DNA from: a virus
Virus record (IMG/VR): IMGVR_UViG_3300022752_000378
Coordinates: 1-24,593 of that record
Reading direction: 5' to 3' (one strand)
Length of the DNA: 24,593 nucleotides
The notes under the pieces are model-generated. The model saw nothing but the letters and a program-made list of their open reading frames with translations. It made no database searches and was not told the origin of the DNA. The position numbers and the translations under genes are program-made. Numbering within the stretch: the stretch's first letter is position 1; every line of letters starts with the position of its first letter. Of this stretch, positions 7,823-16,555 are shown one piece after another.

Positions 7823-9994
7823 ATGGCTGTTAATGAAGTAATTGAATTAAAGATAAACGCCGCGATTGAAAGTGCTAATGCAGCTAAATCAATCGGACAA
7901 TTAAGAAGATCATTATTTGAGTTACAATCAGTAGCCGAAGATTTGGATTTAGGTTCTGATGAATTCAAAAAAGTTGAGAAACAAATTGCTCAAACATCAG
8001 TTGGTTTAGCTCTATCAAGAGATAGAATGGAGGACTTAAAGGAATCTGTTTCAACCTTGACTGGAACGCCTGTTGAAAGATTATCATCAAGTTTCAAGCT
8101 ATTAAGACAATCAATATTTGATTTGGATTTTGATAAGTTCAAAACAGGTATAAATGGTATAGGACAAAGTTTTGACGCTCTTGGAAAGCAACTTCTTGCA
8201 AATCCGTTACTTTTGTTAGCCGCAGTCATAACTGGTATAGTTGTCGCTGTTGTCAGTTTAATGGACTCACTTGGATTGTTACAACCAATCTTTGATGGAA
8301 TCAACGCAATTATAGGAAATTTAGTTAGTGGATTCAAGGAACTTACAAATTGGATCGGATTAACAAATGATGAATTTGAAAAAGGTAAAGTTGCTGCTGA
8401 ACAATACGCAACTGAAATAGAGGGTCTAAATAAAAGTTTAGATCAGAATGTTTCAACTGCTCAAAGAGAAATCGCAGTTCTTAAAGCAAAAGGTGCAAGT
8501 TTAGAAGAAATTAGACAGGCTGAAATTAAACTTATTGTTGCTGAAAAGAACGCTGCGATTGATAGAACAAACATTTCTTTGAAAGAAATTCAAAGGATTG
8601 AAAATTTATTAGCAAGTGGAAAGTTAGATTCAAAACAAACCGAAGAAAACTTAAAACTAAAATTAAAAGTTCAAGCTGAATTAGAAAAGGCAAAGAAAGA
8701 TGAGTTTGACGCAGAAACAAGAAGACAAACTTCACAATATGAATTTGAAAAAAATATTGCAGAAAGAAATAAAAATCTTGGTGAGCAAGAAATCGCGAGA
8801 AGGAGAAAAGCAGCTGAGGAAGCAGTTAAGATTGTTGAACAAGAGGAAAAATTAAAAGTTCTAAAAACAGAAGAAGGTTCTCAACAAAGGATTGAAGCAC
8901 AGATAAATGAATTGAACGCTATCTTTGAAGTAAGAAAAAAGTTTGCAGCTGATCTTAAAATAACTGAACTTGAACTAAACATTTTAGATCAAGAAAGGTT
9001 AAACTCTTTGGCTAAATTAAGAGCTGAATTAGAAAAGTTAGGTGCTGGACAATTCAATCTTCTTAAAGGTTTTGATTTGAAAAATCTTGTGGAATCAAAT
9101 AAAACATCAACAGATGAATTGATTCAACAAGGAATGTTGTTAAGTAACAACTATGCAGAGATGCAACAGAAGTTGTTGAATGGTTATCAAAGTCAAGTTG
9201 ATATAGCTAAATTAACAGCAGAGGTTGAAAATAGTGACTATCAAACAAAAATCAATAATATAAACAGCCTTTTTGACTTACAATCAAAAACTTTGATGGC
9301 TCAACAAGCACTTGAAATAACTGCTGCTGAGGAAACAGGCGCTGATGTTGAAATGGTTAGAGAAAAATATAGATTGTTACAGGTTCAAAATGAACAAAAG
9401 AAAGCTGATTTAATAAAACAAGTAAATAAAGATATTTTTGATGAAGGAATAAAAACTGCAAATGGTGTAATAAGTGCTTTTGGTGCTTTTAGTGATTTTA
9501 TGTTTGAAAATCAAAAAAAGAACCTTCAAGAAGGAACAAAAGAAGCAGAAGCTGCTGCGAAAAAAGAGTTTGAAGTTAGAAAAAGGATGGCTATTGCGTC
9601 AGCGATTATATCTGGAATAAGTGGTGTTGTTAATATCTTATCAGCACCAACCACACTTCCAGATCCGATTGGTGCGATATACAAAGGAGTTCAAATCGCA
9701 GCTCTTGCTATAACAACTGCCGCTCAAATTGGTAAAATATCATCACAACAATATGAATCAACTTCTTCAAGTATAGGAGGTGGTGGTTCAACAGCACAAC
9801 CACAACAACCATCAGCACCTTCGTTCAATTTATTTGGACAAGGCAATCAAGCGAATGTTACATCAGCTCAACCAACAACAACGGTGTCTGATCCGAACGG
9901 AAATGTTTTAAGAGTTATTGCTGAGGTGAGTGAAACTGAAATCACAGCAGTTCAAATGAGAAATAGAAGATATTATAATAGTTCTGAACTATAA
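7823..9994 (+). CDS. Tape measure protein
   Basis: A 723-residue protein that sets tail length and travels through the tail tube. After an amphipathic N-terminus it has a strong hydrophobic segment at about 124-148 ([20 protein letters not shown] and following). A long charged, helical, coiled-coil region runs from about 180 to 580 with many Lys/Glu/Ala heptads. A second hydrophobic alanine/isoleucine-rich part lies at about 587-640 ([18 protein letters not shown]), and a Gln/Ser/Thr-rich low-complexity tail follows. This layout is characteristic of tape measure proteins. No peptidase or lysozyme domain is visible. By the usual rule of about 0.15 nm per residue the tail would be near 108 nm, which is an inference. 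Only two bases separate it from the preceding gene. Confidence 0.88.
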   Translation: MAVNEVIELKINAAIESANAAKSIGQLRRSLFELQSVAEDLDLGSDEFKKVEKQIAQTSVGLALSRDRMEDLKESVSTLTGTPVERLSSSFKLLRQSIFDLDFDKFKTGINGIGQSFDALGKQLLANPLLLLAAVITGIVVAVVSLMDSLGLLQPIFDGINAIIGNLVSGFKELTNWIGLTNDEFEKGKVAAEQYATEIEGLNKSLDQNVSTAQREIAVLKAKGASLEEIRQAEIKLIVAEKNAAIDRTNISLKEIQRIENLLASGKLDSKQTEENLKLKLKVQAELEKAKKDEFDAETRRQTSQYEFEKNIAERNKNLGEQEIARRRKAAEEAVKIVEQEEKLKVLKTEEGSQQRIEAQINELNAIFEVRKKFAADLKITELELNILDQERLNSLAKLRAELEKLGAGQFNLLKGFDLKNLVESNKTSTDELIQQGMLLSNNYAEMQQKLLNGYQSQVDIAKLTAEVENSDYQTKINNINSLFDLQSKTLMAQQALEITAAEETGADVEMVREKYRLLQVQNEQKKADLIKQVNKDIFDEGIKTANGVISAFGAFSDFMFENQKKNLQEGTKEAEAAAKKEFEVRKRMAIASAIISGISGVVNILSAPTTLPDPIGAIYKGVQIAALAITTAAQIGKISSQQYESTSSSIGGGGSTAQPQQPSAPSFNLFGQGNQANVTSAQPTTTVSDPNGNVLRVIAEVSETEITAVQMRNRRYYNSSEL

Positions 9995-10011
9995 AAAATG
10001 AAAACAATTTA

Positions 10012-12456
10012 ATGAATACGACTTGGATTAGAACTCTACAATTGATTGAAAGTTTTGCCTCAGCTCATATACAAGTGAGAAGATTCAAAGCTGACTTTTT
10101 AGAGCAATTAGGAAACTTCGGAACAGAAACCGAACAATATCCGATTTTATACGCAGTTCCAGAATCAGCAGTTTTTCAAAATGATTTATTAACTCAATTG
10201 AATAGATTTTCAATAACATTTTATTCACTTGATGTTATTCAGAAAGACAGAGCGAATATCAATAATGTTCTGAACAACACGAGTTTGATTTTGAATGATT
10301 TATTCAAATATTTCAAAGAAAGTGATATTCCTGGATTAGAAGTTATTGAAAATTCTGGTTTAACACCTGTCAATAATTATCTTTTAGATTATGTTGCTGG
10401 TTGGAGTATGACTTTGACTTTTGAAGTTGAAACTTATTCGTTCTGTGAAATTCCTTTTTCAAGTCCTCCAACATATTCAATTTATGATCCAGATATTATA
10501 TACGCCCAGTGGATGGGTCCACAGGGTCCAGCAGGTGCAACAGGCGCAGATGGTCTTCCTGGTGCAACAGGTCCACAAGGTGCGACAGGTTCACAGGGTG
10601 CAACTGGTTCTGTTGGTGAATGTCGTCACGGACAAGTTTATGTTGATGGTTTTAACGCAATCACTTTTACACAAAGTGGTGTTTATAGATCAACAGGATT
10701 GATTTCAACATTAGATACAAGTGTAACATCTGGATTTCAAATTGGTTCAGATTCTTTTTCACTTCAAAATATCGCAAATGAAATTTTATTAGTTAAAGCA
10801 ACTTTGACTATGAATTGGTTTTTAGATCCATTAACTGGTGGACAAATTGAATTTGGTGCGATGATTTATAAAAATGGTTCACCAATTTTAGAAACTGAAA
10901 CAAGAAACACAAATGAATCAAATAATTTGAGTTGTGAATTAACAACTGATTATTTGATATTGATGAATCCAAATGATGAACTTGCTATTTATGTAGCTCA
11001 TTTCACACCATTTAGTTTAGGTAAGGTTTTTATTGATAGAACAAGATTTAATGTTTCAACTATTTGTGGTTTTGGTGAGATAGGACCGACAGGTCCGAGT
11101 GGTGTGACTGGTTCACAAGGTGCAACAGGCCCACAAGGTGCAACTGGTGCGCAAGGTGCGACAGGAGCGACTGGTCCGCAAGGTTCAACAGGATCTCAAG
11201 GAATTCAAGGTCCAACAGGAACTGGTGGTGCACTCGGTTATTATTTCAGTGGATTTGATACAACAACTCAAACAAATTTAGGTGCAACATTCGCAAATGC
11301 TTTTAGAATTGATACAACAGCAGAGGCAAATGGAATTTTCATAACTCAATCTTCAAAATTAGTTTTTGAAAATCAAGGAACTTATAATATTCAATTTTCT
11401 GCTCAAATTGATAAAACTGATAGTGGAACTGATGAAATAGAAATTTGGTTAAGTAAAAATGGTGTTAATTTAGATTGGACAAATACAACATTAGAACTTC
11501 AAGGAAATAACACAGAATTAGTTGCTGCTTGGAATTTTTTATTAACTTTGAATTCAAATGATTATTTAGAATTATATTGGCACTCAATTGATACAAATAT
11601 GAGAATTCTAACGAGAGCAACTCAATCAAATCCAATAAGACCCGCTATTCCTTCAATTATTCTGACTGCTCAACAAGTCATGTATACTCAAGTAGGTCCG
11701 ACTGGTTCAACAGGTCCACAAGGGGTGACTGGACCACAAGGTATTCAAGGAGTGACTGGACCACAGGGAATTCAAGGCGTGACCGGACCACAAGGAATTC
11801 AAGGCGTGACTGGATCACAAGGTGCTACTGGATCACAAGGTGCAACAGGTCCACAAGGTGTTTCAGGTGTAACGGGTCCGAGTGGTGCGACAGGGGCAAC
11901 AGGAGCAGGAGTATATGATTATATTTCTGGACATTATCAAACTTTTATGGAAAATACGAGTTTAGGTGGATCACCATATACACAAGCTTTAAGTGCGAAT
12001 CAATTAAGAGCTTATCCGATTATAGTTAGAAAAACGGTAGTTATTGACAACATGAGATATGTAAATGCAGTTAATTCAGCTGGTAATTCTGTTTGGGGTT
12101 TATACGATACTTTGAATTGTGCACCTAATAATTTATTGTTTCAATCAACACCATTCAATAATGGTTTAATTGGTGTGCTTCAATCTTATAACTTGACAAC
12201 ACCTTTGACTTTGACACCTGGAATTTATTGGTTGAGTTATCTGTCAAATTCAGGTCCATCAATTAGAACTTATCAAGTGGTAAATGGTTCACCAAATATA
12301 ATTGGTGAAAGATTAGGAACAATTTTTAATGGTCCGATGAATTTTGTTTTTCAAACTTTGGCTTACACTTCATCTATGCCGACAACTTTTGGAACTTGGA
12401 GCGTTTCAACAAATCCTGTTCCACTTCAACCTTATGTTTATTTCAGAATACAATAA
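10012..12456 (+). CDS. Collagen-like adhesin with tail-protein N-terminus
   Basis: An 814-residue appendage protein. Residues 1-155 form a non-repetitive alpha/beta domain ([20 protein letters not shown] onward) that looks like a virion-anchoring domain. Three blocks of Gly-X-Y triplets follow at about 169-203, 358-408 and 562-632, with units such as GPQGATGSQ and GPQGIQGVT. Between and after them are beta-rich globular domains: about 205-355, then about 410-555, whose [20 protein letters not shown] region recalls C1q/TNF-like jelly rolls, and 635-814. I infer a trimeric, flexible fibre that displays binding domains on collagen stalks. It lies directly after the tape measure, in the adsorption module. 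Codon choice in the repeats is degenerate, so the tracts are old or selected at protein level. Confidence 0.85.
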   Translation: MNTTWIRTLQLIESFASAHIQVRRFKADFLEQLGNFGTETEQYPILYAVPESAVFQNDLLTQLNRFSITFYSLDVIQKDRANINNVLNNTSLILNDLFKYFKESDIPGLEVIENSGLTPVNNYLLDYVAGWSMTLTFEVETYSFCEIPFSSPPTYSIYDPDIIYAQWMGPQGPAGATGADGLPGATGPQGATGSQGATGSVGECRHGQVYVDGFNAITFTQSGVYRSTGLISTLDTSVTSGFQIGSDSFSLQNIANEILLVKATLTMNWFLDPLTGGQIEFGAMIYKNGSPILETETRNTNESNNLSCELTTDYLILMNPNDELAIYVAHFTPFSLGKVFIDRTRFNVSTICGFGEIGPTGPSGVTGSQGATGPQGATGAQGATGATGPQGSTGSQGIQGPTGTGGALGYYFSGFDTTTQTNLGATFANAFRIDTTAEANGIFITQSSKLVFENQGTYNIQFSAQIDKTDSGTDEIEIWLSKNGVNLDWTNTTLELQGNNTELVAAWNFLLTLNSNDYLELYWHSIDTNMRILTRATQSNPIRPAIPSIILTAQQVMYTQVGPTGSTGPQGVTGPQGIQGVTGPQGIQGVTGPQGIQGVTGSQGATGSQGATGPQGVSGVTGPSGATGATGAGVYDYISGHYQTFMENTSLGGSPYTQALSANQLRAYPIIVRKTVVIDNMRYVNAVNSAGNSVWGLYDTLNCAPNNLLFQSTPFNNGLIGVLQSYNLTTPLTLTPGIYWLSYLSNSGPSIRTYQVVNGSPNIIGERLGTIFNGPMNFVFQTLAYTSSMPTTFGTWSVSTNPVPLQPYVYFRIQ
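11731..11811 (+). repeat. Three 27-nt tandem repeats encoding GPQGIQGVT
   Basis: Three consecutive 27-nt units begin at 11731, 11758 and 11785. They differ at only a few positions, mostly third codon bases, and each encodes GPQGIQGVT within the third collagen-like block. Such tracts change length by slippage or recombination and can alter stalk length. Shorter imperfect 9- and 18-nt repeats lie around them in the same block. Confidence 0.9.
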
Positions 12457-12471
12457 AAAAAATTATATAAA

Positions 12472-13041
12472 ATGACAACTTATGTTTTTACGCAAGGAAA
12501 TTATCAAGTTTATAAAGCACTTAATAATAATACAGAAGCAGAGAATTTCAAAAATACTTATTTAGATAATTCCTGGACTTATTCATTATCTGTTGCAGAA
12601 ATTGATAATGATTTATCGGCTTCACATGCTCCTGTTGATATTTTTGCTTTAAGTGATAGAGTTGATGTAATTGAAACTATTGTCAATCCAAGATATATAA
12701 ATCTTACTTTGGATGGTGGTGGCTCAGCTATAACTTCTGGACTTCAAGCCGAAGTTCAAATTCCATTTAGTGGAACAATTTCATCTTGGGCTATTTATTC
12801 AACTGCAACTGGATCTTGTGTGGTAGATGTTTTGAAGTGTAATGATTATTCGTCTTATCCAACTTTCACTTCAATCGCTGGTTCGGAAAAACCAACTTTA
12901 ACAAGTCAAAATAAAAATCAAGATTTAGTTTTATCAACTTGGAGTCAAAGTATAGCGAGTGGAAATATTCTAAGGTTTAATGTTAATAGTGCTTTGGTGG
13001 TTCAAAAAGTTTATGTGACAATAAAAATAATAACAATATAA
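12472..13041 (+). CDS. Appendage protein with beta-sandwich tip domain
   Basis: A 189-residue protein. The first 70 residues (helical, YQVYKALNNNTEAENFKNTY) could form an attachment or trimerisation segment. From about residue 75 (INLTLDGGGSAITSGLQAEV) it matches a beta-sandwich domain common in phage fibre and receptor-binding proteins, recognisable by the LDGGGS...G, GTISSWAIY, GSCVVDVLKC and LSTWSQ signposts. No enzyme residues are apparent. It is placed between the collagen-like adhesin and another beta-rich protein and is separated from the latter by one base, so the three are probably made together and may form one complex at the tail tip or on the capsid surface. The precise receptor role is inferred from the domain and context. 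Confidence 0.72.
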   Translation: MTTYVFTQGNYQVYKALNNNTEAENFKNTYLDNSWTYSLSVAEIDNDLSASHAPVDIFALSDRVDVIETIVNPRYINLTLDGGGSAITSGLQAEVQIPFSGTISSWAIYSTATGSCVVDVLKCNDYSSYPTFTSIAGSEKPTLTSQNKNQDLVLSTWSQSIASGNILRFNVNSALVVQKVYVTIKIITI

Positions 13042-13042
13042 T

Positions 13043-14317
13043 ATGGCTCAAAGAACAATTAGTCCAGCTGGTGGTAATTTTGGTTCAGCTTCTGCTTGGG
13101 TTGAAGGTTTAGTTCCAACTTCTTCTGATAATGTGGTTGGAATAACCACTTCTGGTAGTATAACTATGAATGCGAGTTATACTATTCAAAGAATTGACTT
13201 GACAAGTTATTCTGCTACTTGGAGTTATGCAACAAGAACTTTAACTTTAGGTCTTTTGAATGGTAGTAATATTTTTGGTGTAAATACTAAAACAGATTCC
13301 ACGGGTTTATTATTTTTTGGTAATGTTAGTGCTAATTTAACTCACCTTGGAACTTACTCAATAGGAAATTTATCGTCAAATGCTACAAATGGTATAATAA
13401 CAATAAACTCCGATGTTTATGTGAATGATGTTGTAAATCAAAATGTTGGTGTTAGATGGAATGGACCTACAAGAACTATTTATGTAAGAGGTAATTTTAG
13501 AAATAATGCTGAAACTTCAACAACTCAATTAGTAGCGTCACCTCAAAATTTTTCAGGTTCAGTTTTAGTAGATTTAATAGGCGAAGGTTATATTTCAACA
13601 AATTTAGGTGATGGTTCAAATCCTGGTAGATTAAGAATTTCTGGTTCTTATTCAAGTAGGTTCAACCCATTTAGAGTTTTACAAAATACAACTTTAGAAG
13701 TTGCAACTGCTGCTAATGTTTCAAATTTAGATTTGACTTTTTGGAACACAAATAATGGAACAGGTGTTTTTACTGCAAGTATATCAAGTCCTCCAAGAAG
13801 TGTTTTAGTTTATCAAACAGCTAAAACGGTTCAAGGTTCAACAGACTTAAATTTGACTTCAACTTTGGTTGCTAATAATTTTGGATCTTATCCACTTTTA
13901 CAAAGTAATGTAACTGCTTCTTTTTATGATAATATTAGATTTTTAGGAACAGGTGGTTTTTCTTTTTCTAATTTTAGTTTATATCCAACTTTTAGTTTGA
14001 TACAGGCTCAGGGACTACAACCATATAGATCACCAAATATTCAACTAGCACCGGGCTCAATATATACGATAGGTAGATTTCAGGCAATAGGAAATGCTGA
14101 TGATAGATCAACAATATCTTCTAGTTCACCGGGAACTCAATCAACAATAAATATAACAGGAACAAATGCAGTTGTAACAAATTATAATTTTACCGATATA
14201 ACTGCAACAGGTAAAACAATATACGCACTAAACTCAACTTTAAGTAACACGACAAACATAAAAGCAACAGCCTCAATTGATAATGTTAATCCAACAGCTT
14301 TTGCTTTTGTTTCATAA
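13043..14317 (+). CDS. Beta-helix-like appendage or tail spike protein
   Basis: A 424-residue Ser/Thr/Asn-rich protein with regular short hydrophobic-strand repeats, as in parallel beta-helices. The N-terminus (ISPAGGNFGSASAWVEGLVP, about residues 6-25, then TSSDNVV) resembles phage appendage proteins whose opening reads GG-W-x-x-x-x-W-x-x-G-x-x-P-x-x-x-D-x-V. No polysaccharide-lyase or glycosidase catalytic set is evident, so binding and not cleavage of a surface polymer is the safer reading. It starts one base after the preceding appendage gene and ends the long block of adsorption genes; three very small genes follow. The codon usage in the last 250 nt (more ATA and ACA) differs a little from the rest, which could mark an exchanged C-terminal tip. 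Confidence 0.65.
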   Translation: MAQRTISPAGGNFGSASAWVEGLVPTSSDNVVGITTSGSITMNASYTIQRIDLTSYSATWSYATRTLTLGLLNGSNIFGVNTKTDSTGLLFFGNVSANLTHLGTYSIGNLSSNATNGIITINSDVYVNDVVNQNVGVRWNGPTRTIYVRGNFRNNAETSTTQLVASPQNFSGSVLVDLIGEGYISTNLGDGSNPGRLRISGSYSSRFNPFRVLQNTTLEVATAANVSNLDLTFWNTNNGTGVFTASISSPPRSVLVYQTAKTVQGSTDLNLTSTLVANNFGSYPLLQSNVTASFYDNIRFLGTGGFSFSNFSLYPTFSLIQAQGLQPYRSPNIQLAPGSIYTIGRFQAIGNADDRSTISSSSPGTQSTINITGTNAVVTNYNFTDITATGKTIYALNSTLSNTTNIKATASIDNVNPTAFAFVS

Positions 14318-14333
14318 AAATAAAATTATTAAA

Positions 14334-14501
14334 ATGAATAAAATAACAAAATTAAATATTGAATTCGGCGAAACAATTGAAGTTGATGAAAACTTCAATA
14401 TTGATGAATACATGAATGAATGTATAACAAAAGTAGTTAAAATGATAGACAACCAATTTATTGATGGTAATTGGATTGATGATCATCTAAAAAATAAATA
14501 A
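14334..14501 (+). CDS. Small acidic hypothetical protein
   Basis: A 55-residue protein starting at the ATG at 14334, preceded by the A-rich TATTAAA leader typical here; an upstream in-frame ATG at 14277 would lie inside the previous gene and is unlikely. The sequence MNKITKLNIEFGETIEVDEN is followed by an acidic helical part ending in basic residues. No family was recognised. It sits 16 bases after the appendage gene and 6 bases before the next small gene, so it is probably co-transcribed with the end of the tail module. Function unknown. Confidence 0.6.
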   Translation: MNKITKLNIEFGETIEVDENFNIDEYMNECITKVVKMIDNQFIDGNWIDDHLKNK

Positions 14502-14507
14502 TTTATT

Positions 14508-14636
14508 ATGGGATTTACATGGACAGGAACTGAAATTGTAAGATTGATGTCAAAAAAATTTGAAGAAATTAAAGCTGAGCTTGAACTTTTAAGAGAAGAA
14601 ATAAAAAAATTAAAAGAAAATGAAAAGATTGATTAA
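14508..14636 (+). CDS. Tiny coiled-coil protein overlapping the holin-like gene
   Basis: A 42-residue open frame with a TTATT leader before its ATG. After MGFTWTGTEIVRLMSKKF it is a single charged helix (FEEIKAELELLREEIKKLKE) with leucine heptads, so a coiled coil is very likely. The last 17 bases overlap the start of the next gene, an arrangement typical of translationally coupled phage genes. It could assemble with the adjacent membrane protein, for example as a lysis accessory, but this is inference. The short length limits certainty, although the leader, the overlap and the clear heptad pattern support it as real. Confidence 0.55.
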   Translation: MGFTWTGTEIVRLMSKKFEEIKAELELLREEIKKLKENEKID

Positions 14637-14802
14637 GGATGGAGTTTATACTTCGTTAATAGGTTTATTTGTTTTAATATTCATAATGTTAATGTTATGG
14701 TTCGGAAAAGCAAACACCACCGATATGGCTGGTTGGTTAGCTTTTGCAGGAACTATGTTTCGTGCAAAAGATACAATTTTAGGTTTTAAGGAAGATAAAT
14801 AA
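14620..14802 (+). CDS. Small membrane protein, holin-like
   Basis: A 60-residue protein with a basic N-terminus (MKRLIKDG) and one strong membrane segment at about residues 10-29 (YTSLIGLFVLIFIMLMLWFG). A weaker second hydrophobic stretch, DMAGWLAFAGTMF, lies at about 35-47 before a charged C-terminus. Size and layout suit a small phage holin or holin-like protein that would permeabilise the inner membrane, but no endolysin gene is visible in this window to support it. It overlaps the preceding coiled-coil gene by 17 bases and ends the tail module; a 121-nt gap with repeat copy B follows. Confidence 0.5.
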   Translation: MKRLIKDGVYTSLIGLFVLIFIMLMLWFGKANTTDMAGWLAFAGTMFRAKDTILGFKEDK

Positions 14803-14829
14803 TATTTATATTTATATTTATATTTATAT
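14802..14829 (+). repeat. TATATT hexanucleotide repeat tract
   Basis: About four and a half units of a 6-nt TATATT repeat run from the end of the holin-like gene into the gap and lead straight into dispersed element copy B. Such tracts are prone to slippage and bend or melt easily; being immediately upstream of a candidate promoter, it could tune expression. Confidence 0.8.
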
Positions 14830-14830
14830 G

Positions 14831-14901
14831 TATATTTCTATATACACCTCTTATGTAGTAACAATTCACGGAAAGCCTTGATACAAAAGGTTTATAGATG
14901 A
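14831..14901 (+). repeat. Dispersed element copy B, upstream of the chaperone/head operon
   Basis: Shares TATATTTCTATA with copy A at identical offset, CTCTTATGT shifted by one base, and AAAGCCTTG back at the original offset, followed by a weaker match TTTATAGATGA versus GTTACAGACGA. With copy C it shares the 13-nt run AAAGCCTTGATAC. Unlike copies A and C it contains stop codons in the equivalent frame, so what is conserved is nucleic-acid sequence and spacing. It is the only feature in the gap between two gene blocks and ends 22 nt before the chaperone-like gene, so I consider it a candidate promoter or transcribed leader. Confidence 0.6.
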
Positions 14902-14923
14902 TTAAAAAAAAATTAAAAATGAA

Positions 14924-15448
14924 ATGATAGAATTAAAGGGTTTTAAGTTTAAGACGAATATAAACGAAATGACTATTGCTGAGTGGCAGTTAATATCAAA
15001 CATCGTTTATAGTGAGGATGATTTTATTGAAAAATATATTAGAATTTTTCAGGTTTTAGGTGCGTCCGAAGATATTATAGACGAATTAGAGGAATCCGAT
15101 TTACTCGCTTTTGTTGACGAGTTTTCAAAAAACACTCAATTGAGTATAGAAAAGAAAAGAGGTTTTGAATTAGATGGAAGAACCTATGTAGCTTACGAAG
15201 GTGACGAATATGTTTTGAAACTTAAAGATTTATCCTATATTGAAAAATTCTGTAAAAAAGAAAAAAACTTTTTTAGTTTGATGCTTGCAATTGTTTTCAA
15301 AGACACCGATGTTCATAATCATTATGAAGAGTGGGAAATAAACAGGAAAGCTGAATTATTCAATAATTTGAATGCAGGTGAATATTTGAATTATATAACT
15401 TTTATAACAGAAAAACTTACCAAAAAAATAGAAAACTTAAATGGTTAA
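14924..15448 (+). CDS. Tail assembly chaperone-like protein 1
   Basis: A 174-residue acidic, all-helical protein. The pattern NINEMTIAEWQLISNIVYS near the N-terminus, then LKLKDLSYIEKFC (about 98-110), LMLAIVFKD (119-127) and EINRKAELFNN (138-148), matches the next gene in the order and spacing of its motifs, suggesting divergent paralogues. Such acidic helical pairs are typical of tail assembly chaperones, which coat the tape measure during tail building. Here, unlike in many siphophages, the two are separate overlapping genes and lie far downstream of the tape measure gene. The last 8 bases overlap the next start. The start follows AAAAATGAA with no Shine-Dalgarno. The function is inferred from family resemblance. 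Confidence 0.55.
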   Translation: MIELKGFKFKTNINEMTIAEWQLISNIVYSEDDFIEKYIRIFQVLGASEDIIDELEESDLLAFVDEFSKNTQLSIEKKRGFELDGRTYVAYEGDEYVLKLKDLSYIEKFCKKEKNFFSLMLAIVFKDTDVHNHYEEWEINRKAELFNNLNAGEYLNYITFITEKLTKKIENLNG

Positions 15449-16193
15449 TATTCCAAAAAGTTGGTTTGAAATTAGTTTTGATCAATATTTGGAATTATTT
15501 GAAATTGAACAATCCACCGATATTGAGTTTAATAAAACTTTTGAACAATTAGCAGTTTTACTTGATATTAGTTCCGATGATCCATATTTTGACGAATTAT
15601 CTGTTGATGACGCTTTTAAGATTTTTAATGAAATTAGATTTCTAAAAAGTCCTATTCCAAAAAAACTTGAAAAAAATTTTAATGAATATAAATTAATTGA
15701 TTTTAATGATTTGACTTTTGGTGAGTTTATAGACATAGAAAACTTTTTAGCTGCTGATCCAAATCAAAATAAAATTCTGTTATGTGCAATTTTATATAAA
15801 AAATGGAAAACTGACGAGTGGGGTAACTTTATAACTGAACCGTATATTTACGATATTCAGGAACGAGCAAAATTATTTCAAGATTGTTCAATAGTTTTTA
15901 TAGAAAGTTTATTTGAATCTTGGATAAATTTCAAAAATAATTTTATGAAAAACTATGAGCAGCTTTTTGAAAAAGATGTTGATGAAAAATTTGATGACGA
16001 GGTAACTGGTGCTGACGCTAAGGAACAAAAGCAAATGATAATTGAAGATAAAAAAAGAAGGAAATGGGGTTGGGAAAATTTAATTTGGAATTTATCGTCA
16101 AATGATATAACAAAGTTTGAACAGATTTTTTCACAGAAATTGATATTAGTTTTTAATATTTTGTCTATGAGGAAAAGTTTAGGCGTTGACTGA
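15441..16193 (+). CDS. Tail assembly chaperone-like protein 2
   Basis: A 250-residue acidic helical protein. It has FEISFDQYLELFEI at about 9-22, LIDFNDLTFGEFIDIE at about 85-100, ILLCAILYKKWKTDEWG at 112-128 and YDIQERAKLFQDCS at 137-150, which parallel the preceding gene. The C-terminal part has KKRRKWGWENLIWNLSSND (about 204-222) followed by a hydrophobic helix, a Trp-rich ending I associate with tail assembly proteins of Bacteroidota phages. It overlaps the previous gene by 8 bases and the convergent minus-strand gene by 15 bases at its 3' end. No slippery site suitable for joining the two chaperone frames was found, so they are probably separate products. Confidence 0.6.
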   Translation: MVNIPKSWFEISFDQYLELFEIEQSTDIEFNKTFEQLAVLLDISSDDPYFDELSVDDAFKIFNEIRFLKSPIPKKLEKNFNEYKLIDFNDLTFGEFIDIENFLAADPNQNKILLCAILYKKWKTDEWGNFITEPYIYDIQERAKLFQDCSIVFIESLFESWINFKNNFMKNYEQLFEKDVDEKFDDEVTGADAKEQKQMIIEDKKRRKWGWENLIWNLSSNDITKFEQIFSQKLILVFNILSMRKSLGVD

Positions 16194-16502
16194 AATATTT
16201 ATTTTATAACTCGGAATAACTGGTTTCAAACCTTTAAGTTGATCCTCAAATATTTTTTTAATAGAAGGTTTTACTATATTTGATATTTCTTTTGAAAAAC
16301 CGTTTTGATTTATAAAAACACTAATAATATTATAAGGTTCCAAAAGATATTTGATATAATCGGCTGCTGAAACAGAAATATCAACAACACCGTTTATATA
16401 ATTTACATTAACTTGAATTGAACGATATAAATTTCCTGTGTCGTATAATTTCAAATCAAGTATGGTTTTTTTGAAAAGATTAGTCAAAGTTGGATTATTC
16501 AT
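16179..16502 (-). CDS. Probable tail/neck completion protein (HK97 gp10-like)
   Basis: A 107-residue protein on the opposite strand. The stretch LYDTGNLYRSIQVNVNYING (about residues 19-38), followed by VDISVSAADYIKYLLEPYN, resembles HK97 gp10-like proteins, which typically carry a D-T-G-x-L-x-x-S motif and a later Y-x-x-Y/F pair. These join head and tail or close the tail. The plus strand of this stretch has no sensible gene, and the protein has normal composition, so it is real. It converges on the second chaperone gene with a 15-base overlap and diverges from the protease gene across a 53-base gap carrying an inverted repeat. It is the only minus-strand gene in the window; inversion or separate timing of expression are both possible. 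Confidence 0.72.
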   Translation of the reverse strand: MNNPTLTNLFKKTILDLKLYDTGNLYRSIQVNVNYINGVVDISVSAADYIKYLLEPYNIISVFINQNGFSKEISNIVKPSIKKIFEDQLKGLKPVIPSYKINISVNA

Positions 16503-16506
16503 AAAA

Positions 16507-16550
16507 TATATTGTAAAAACTTAAAAAAAATTTATAAAAAAAACAATATA
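16507..16550. promoter_or_regulatory. 8-bp inverted repeat between divergent start codons
   Basis: TATATTGT at 16507-16514 and ACAATATA at 16543-16550 are exact reverse complements separated by 28 A-rich bases. Because the genes on both sides are divergent, each ATG is preceded, 4-5 bases upstream in its own sense, by the same ACAATATA sequence. This could be a pair of translation-start leaders, or operator half-sites governing both genes. The gap is so AT-rich that chance is a real possibility. Confidence 0.45.
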
Positions 16551-16555
16551 ACTAT

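Noticed and set aside
10421-10702. Alternative + frame within the collagen region (Val/Gln-rich)
   Set aside because: It is a frame shadow created by the repeated GGTCCACAAGGT-type codons of the collagen tract.
10516-11910. CRISPR-like array because of short regular repeats
   Set aside because: The repeats are 9- and 27-nt Gly-X-Y codon repeats in frame within a gene and have no spacers.
14277-14333. Longer start for the small gene ending at 14501
   Set aside because: It would overlap the beta-helix gene's end in another frame, and its extra residues are a low-complexity shadow; the ATG at 14334 has the normal leader.
15400-15450. Possible programmed frameshift joining the two chaperone-like genes at an A7 run (ACC AAA AAA ATA)
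   Set aside because: The second gene is in the +1 frame relative to the first, and the A-run does not make an X-XXY-YYZ heptamer in the right phase; the second gene also has its own ATG, so an overlap of two genes is the simpler reading.
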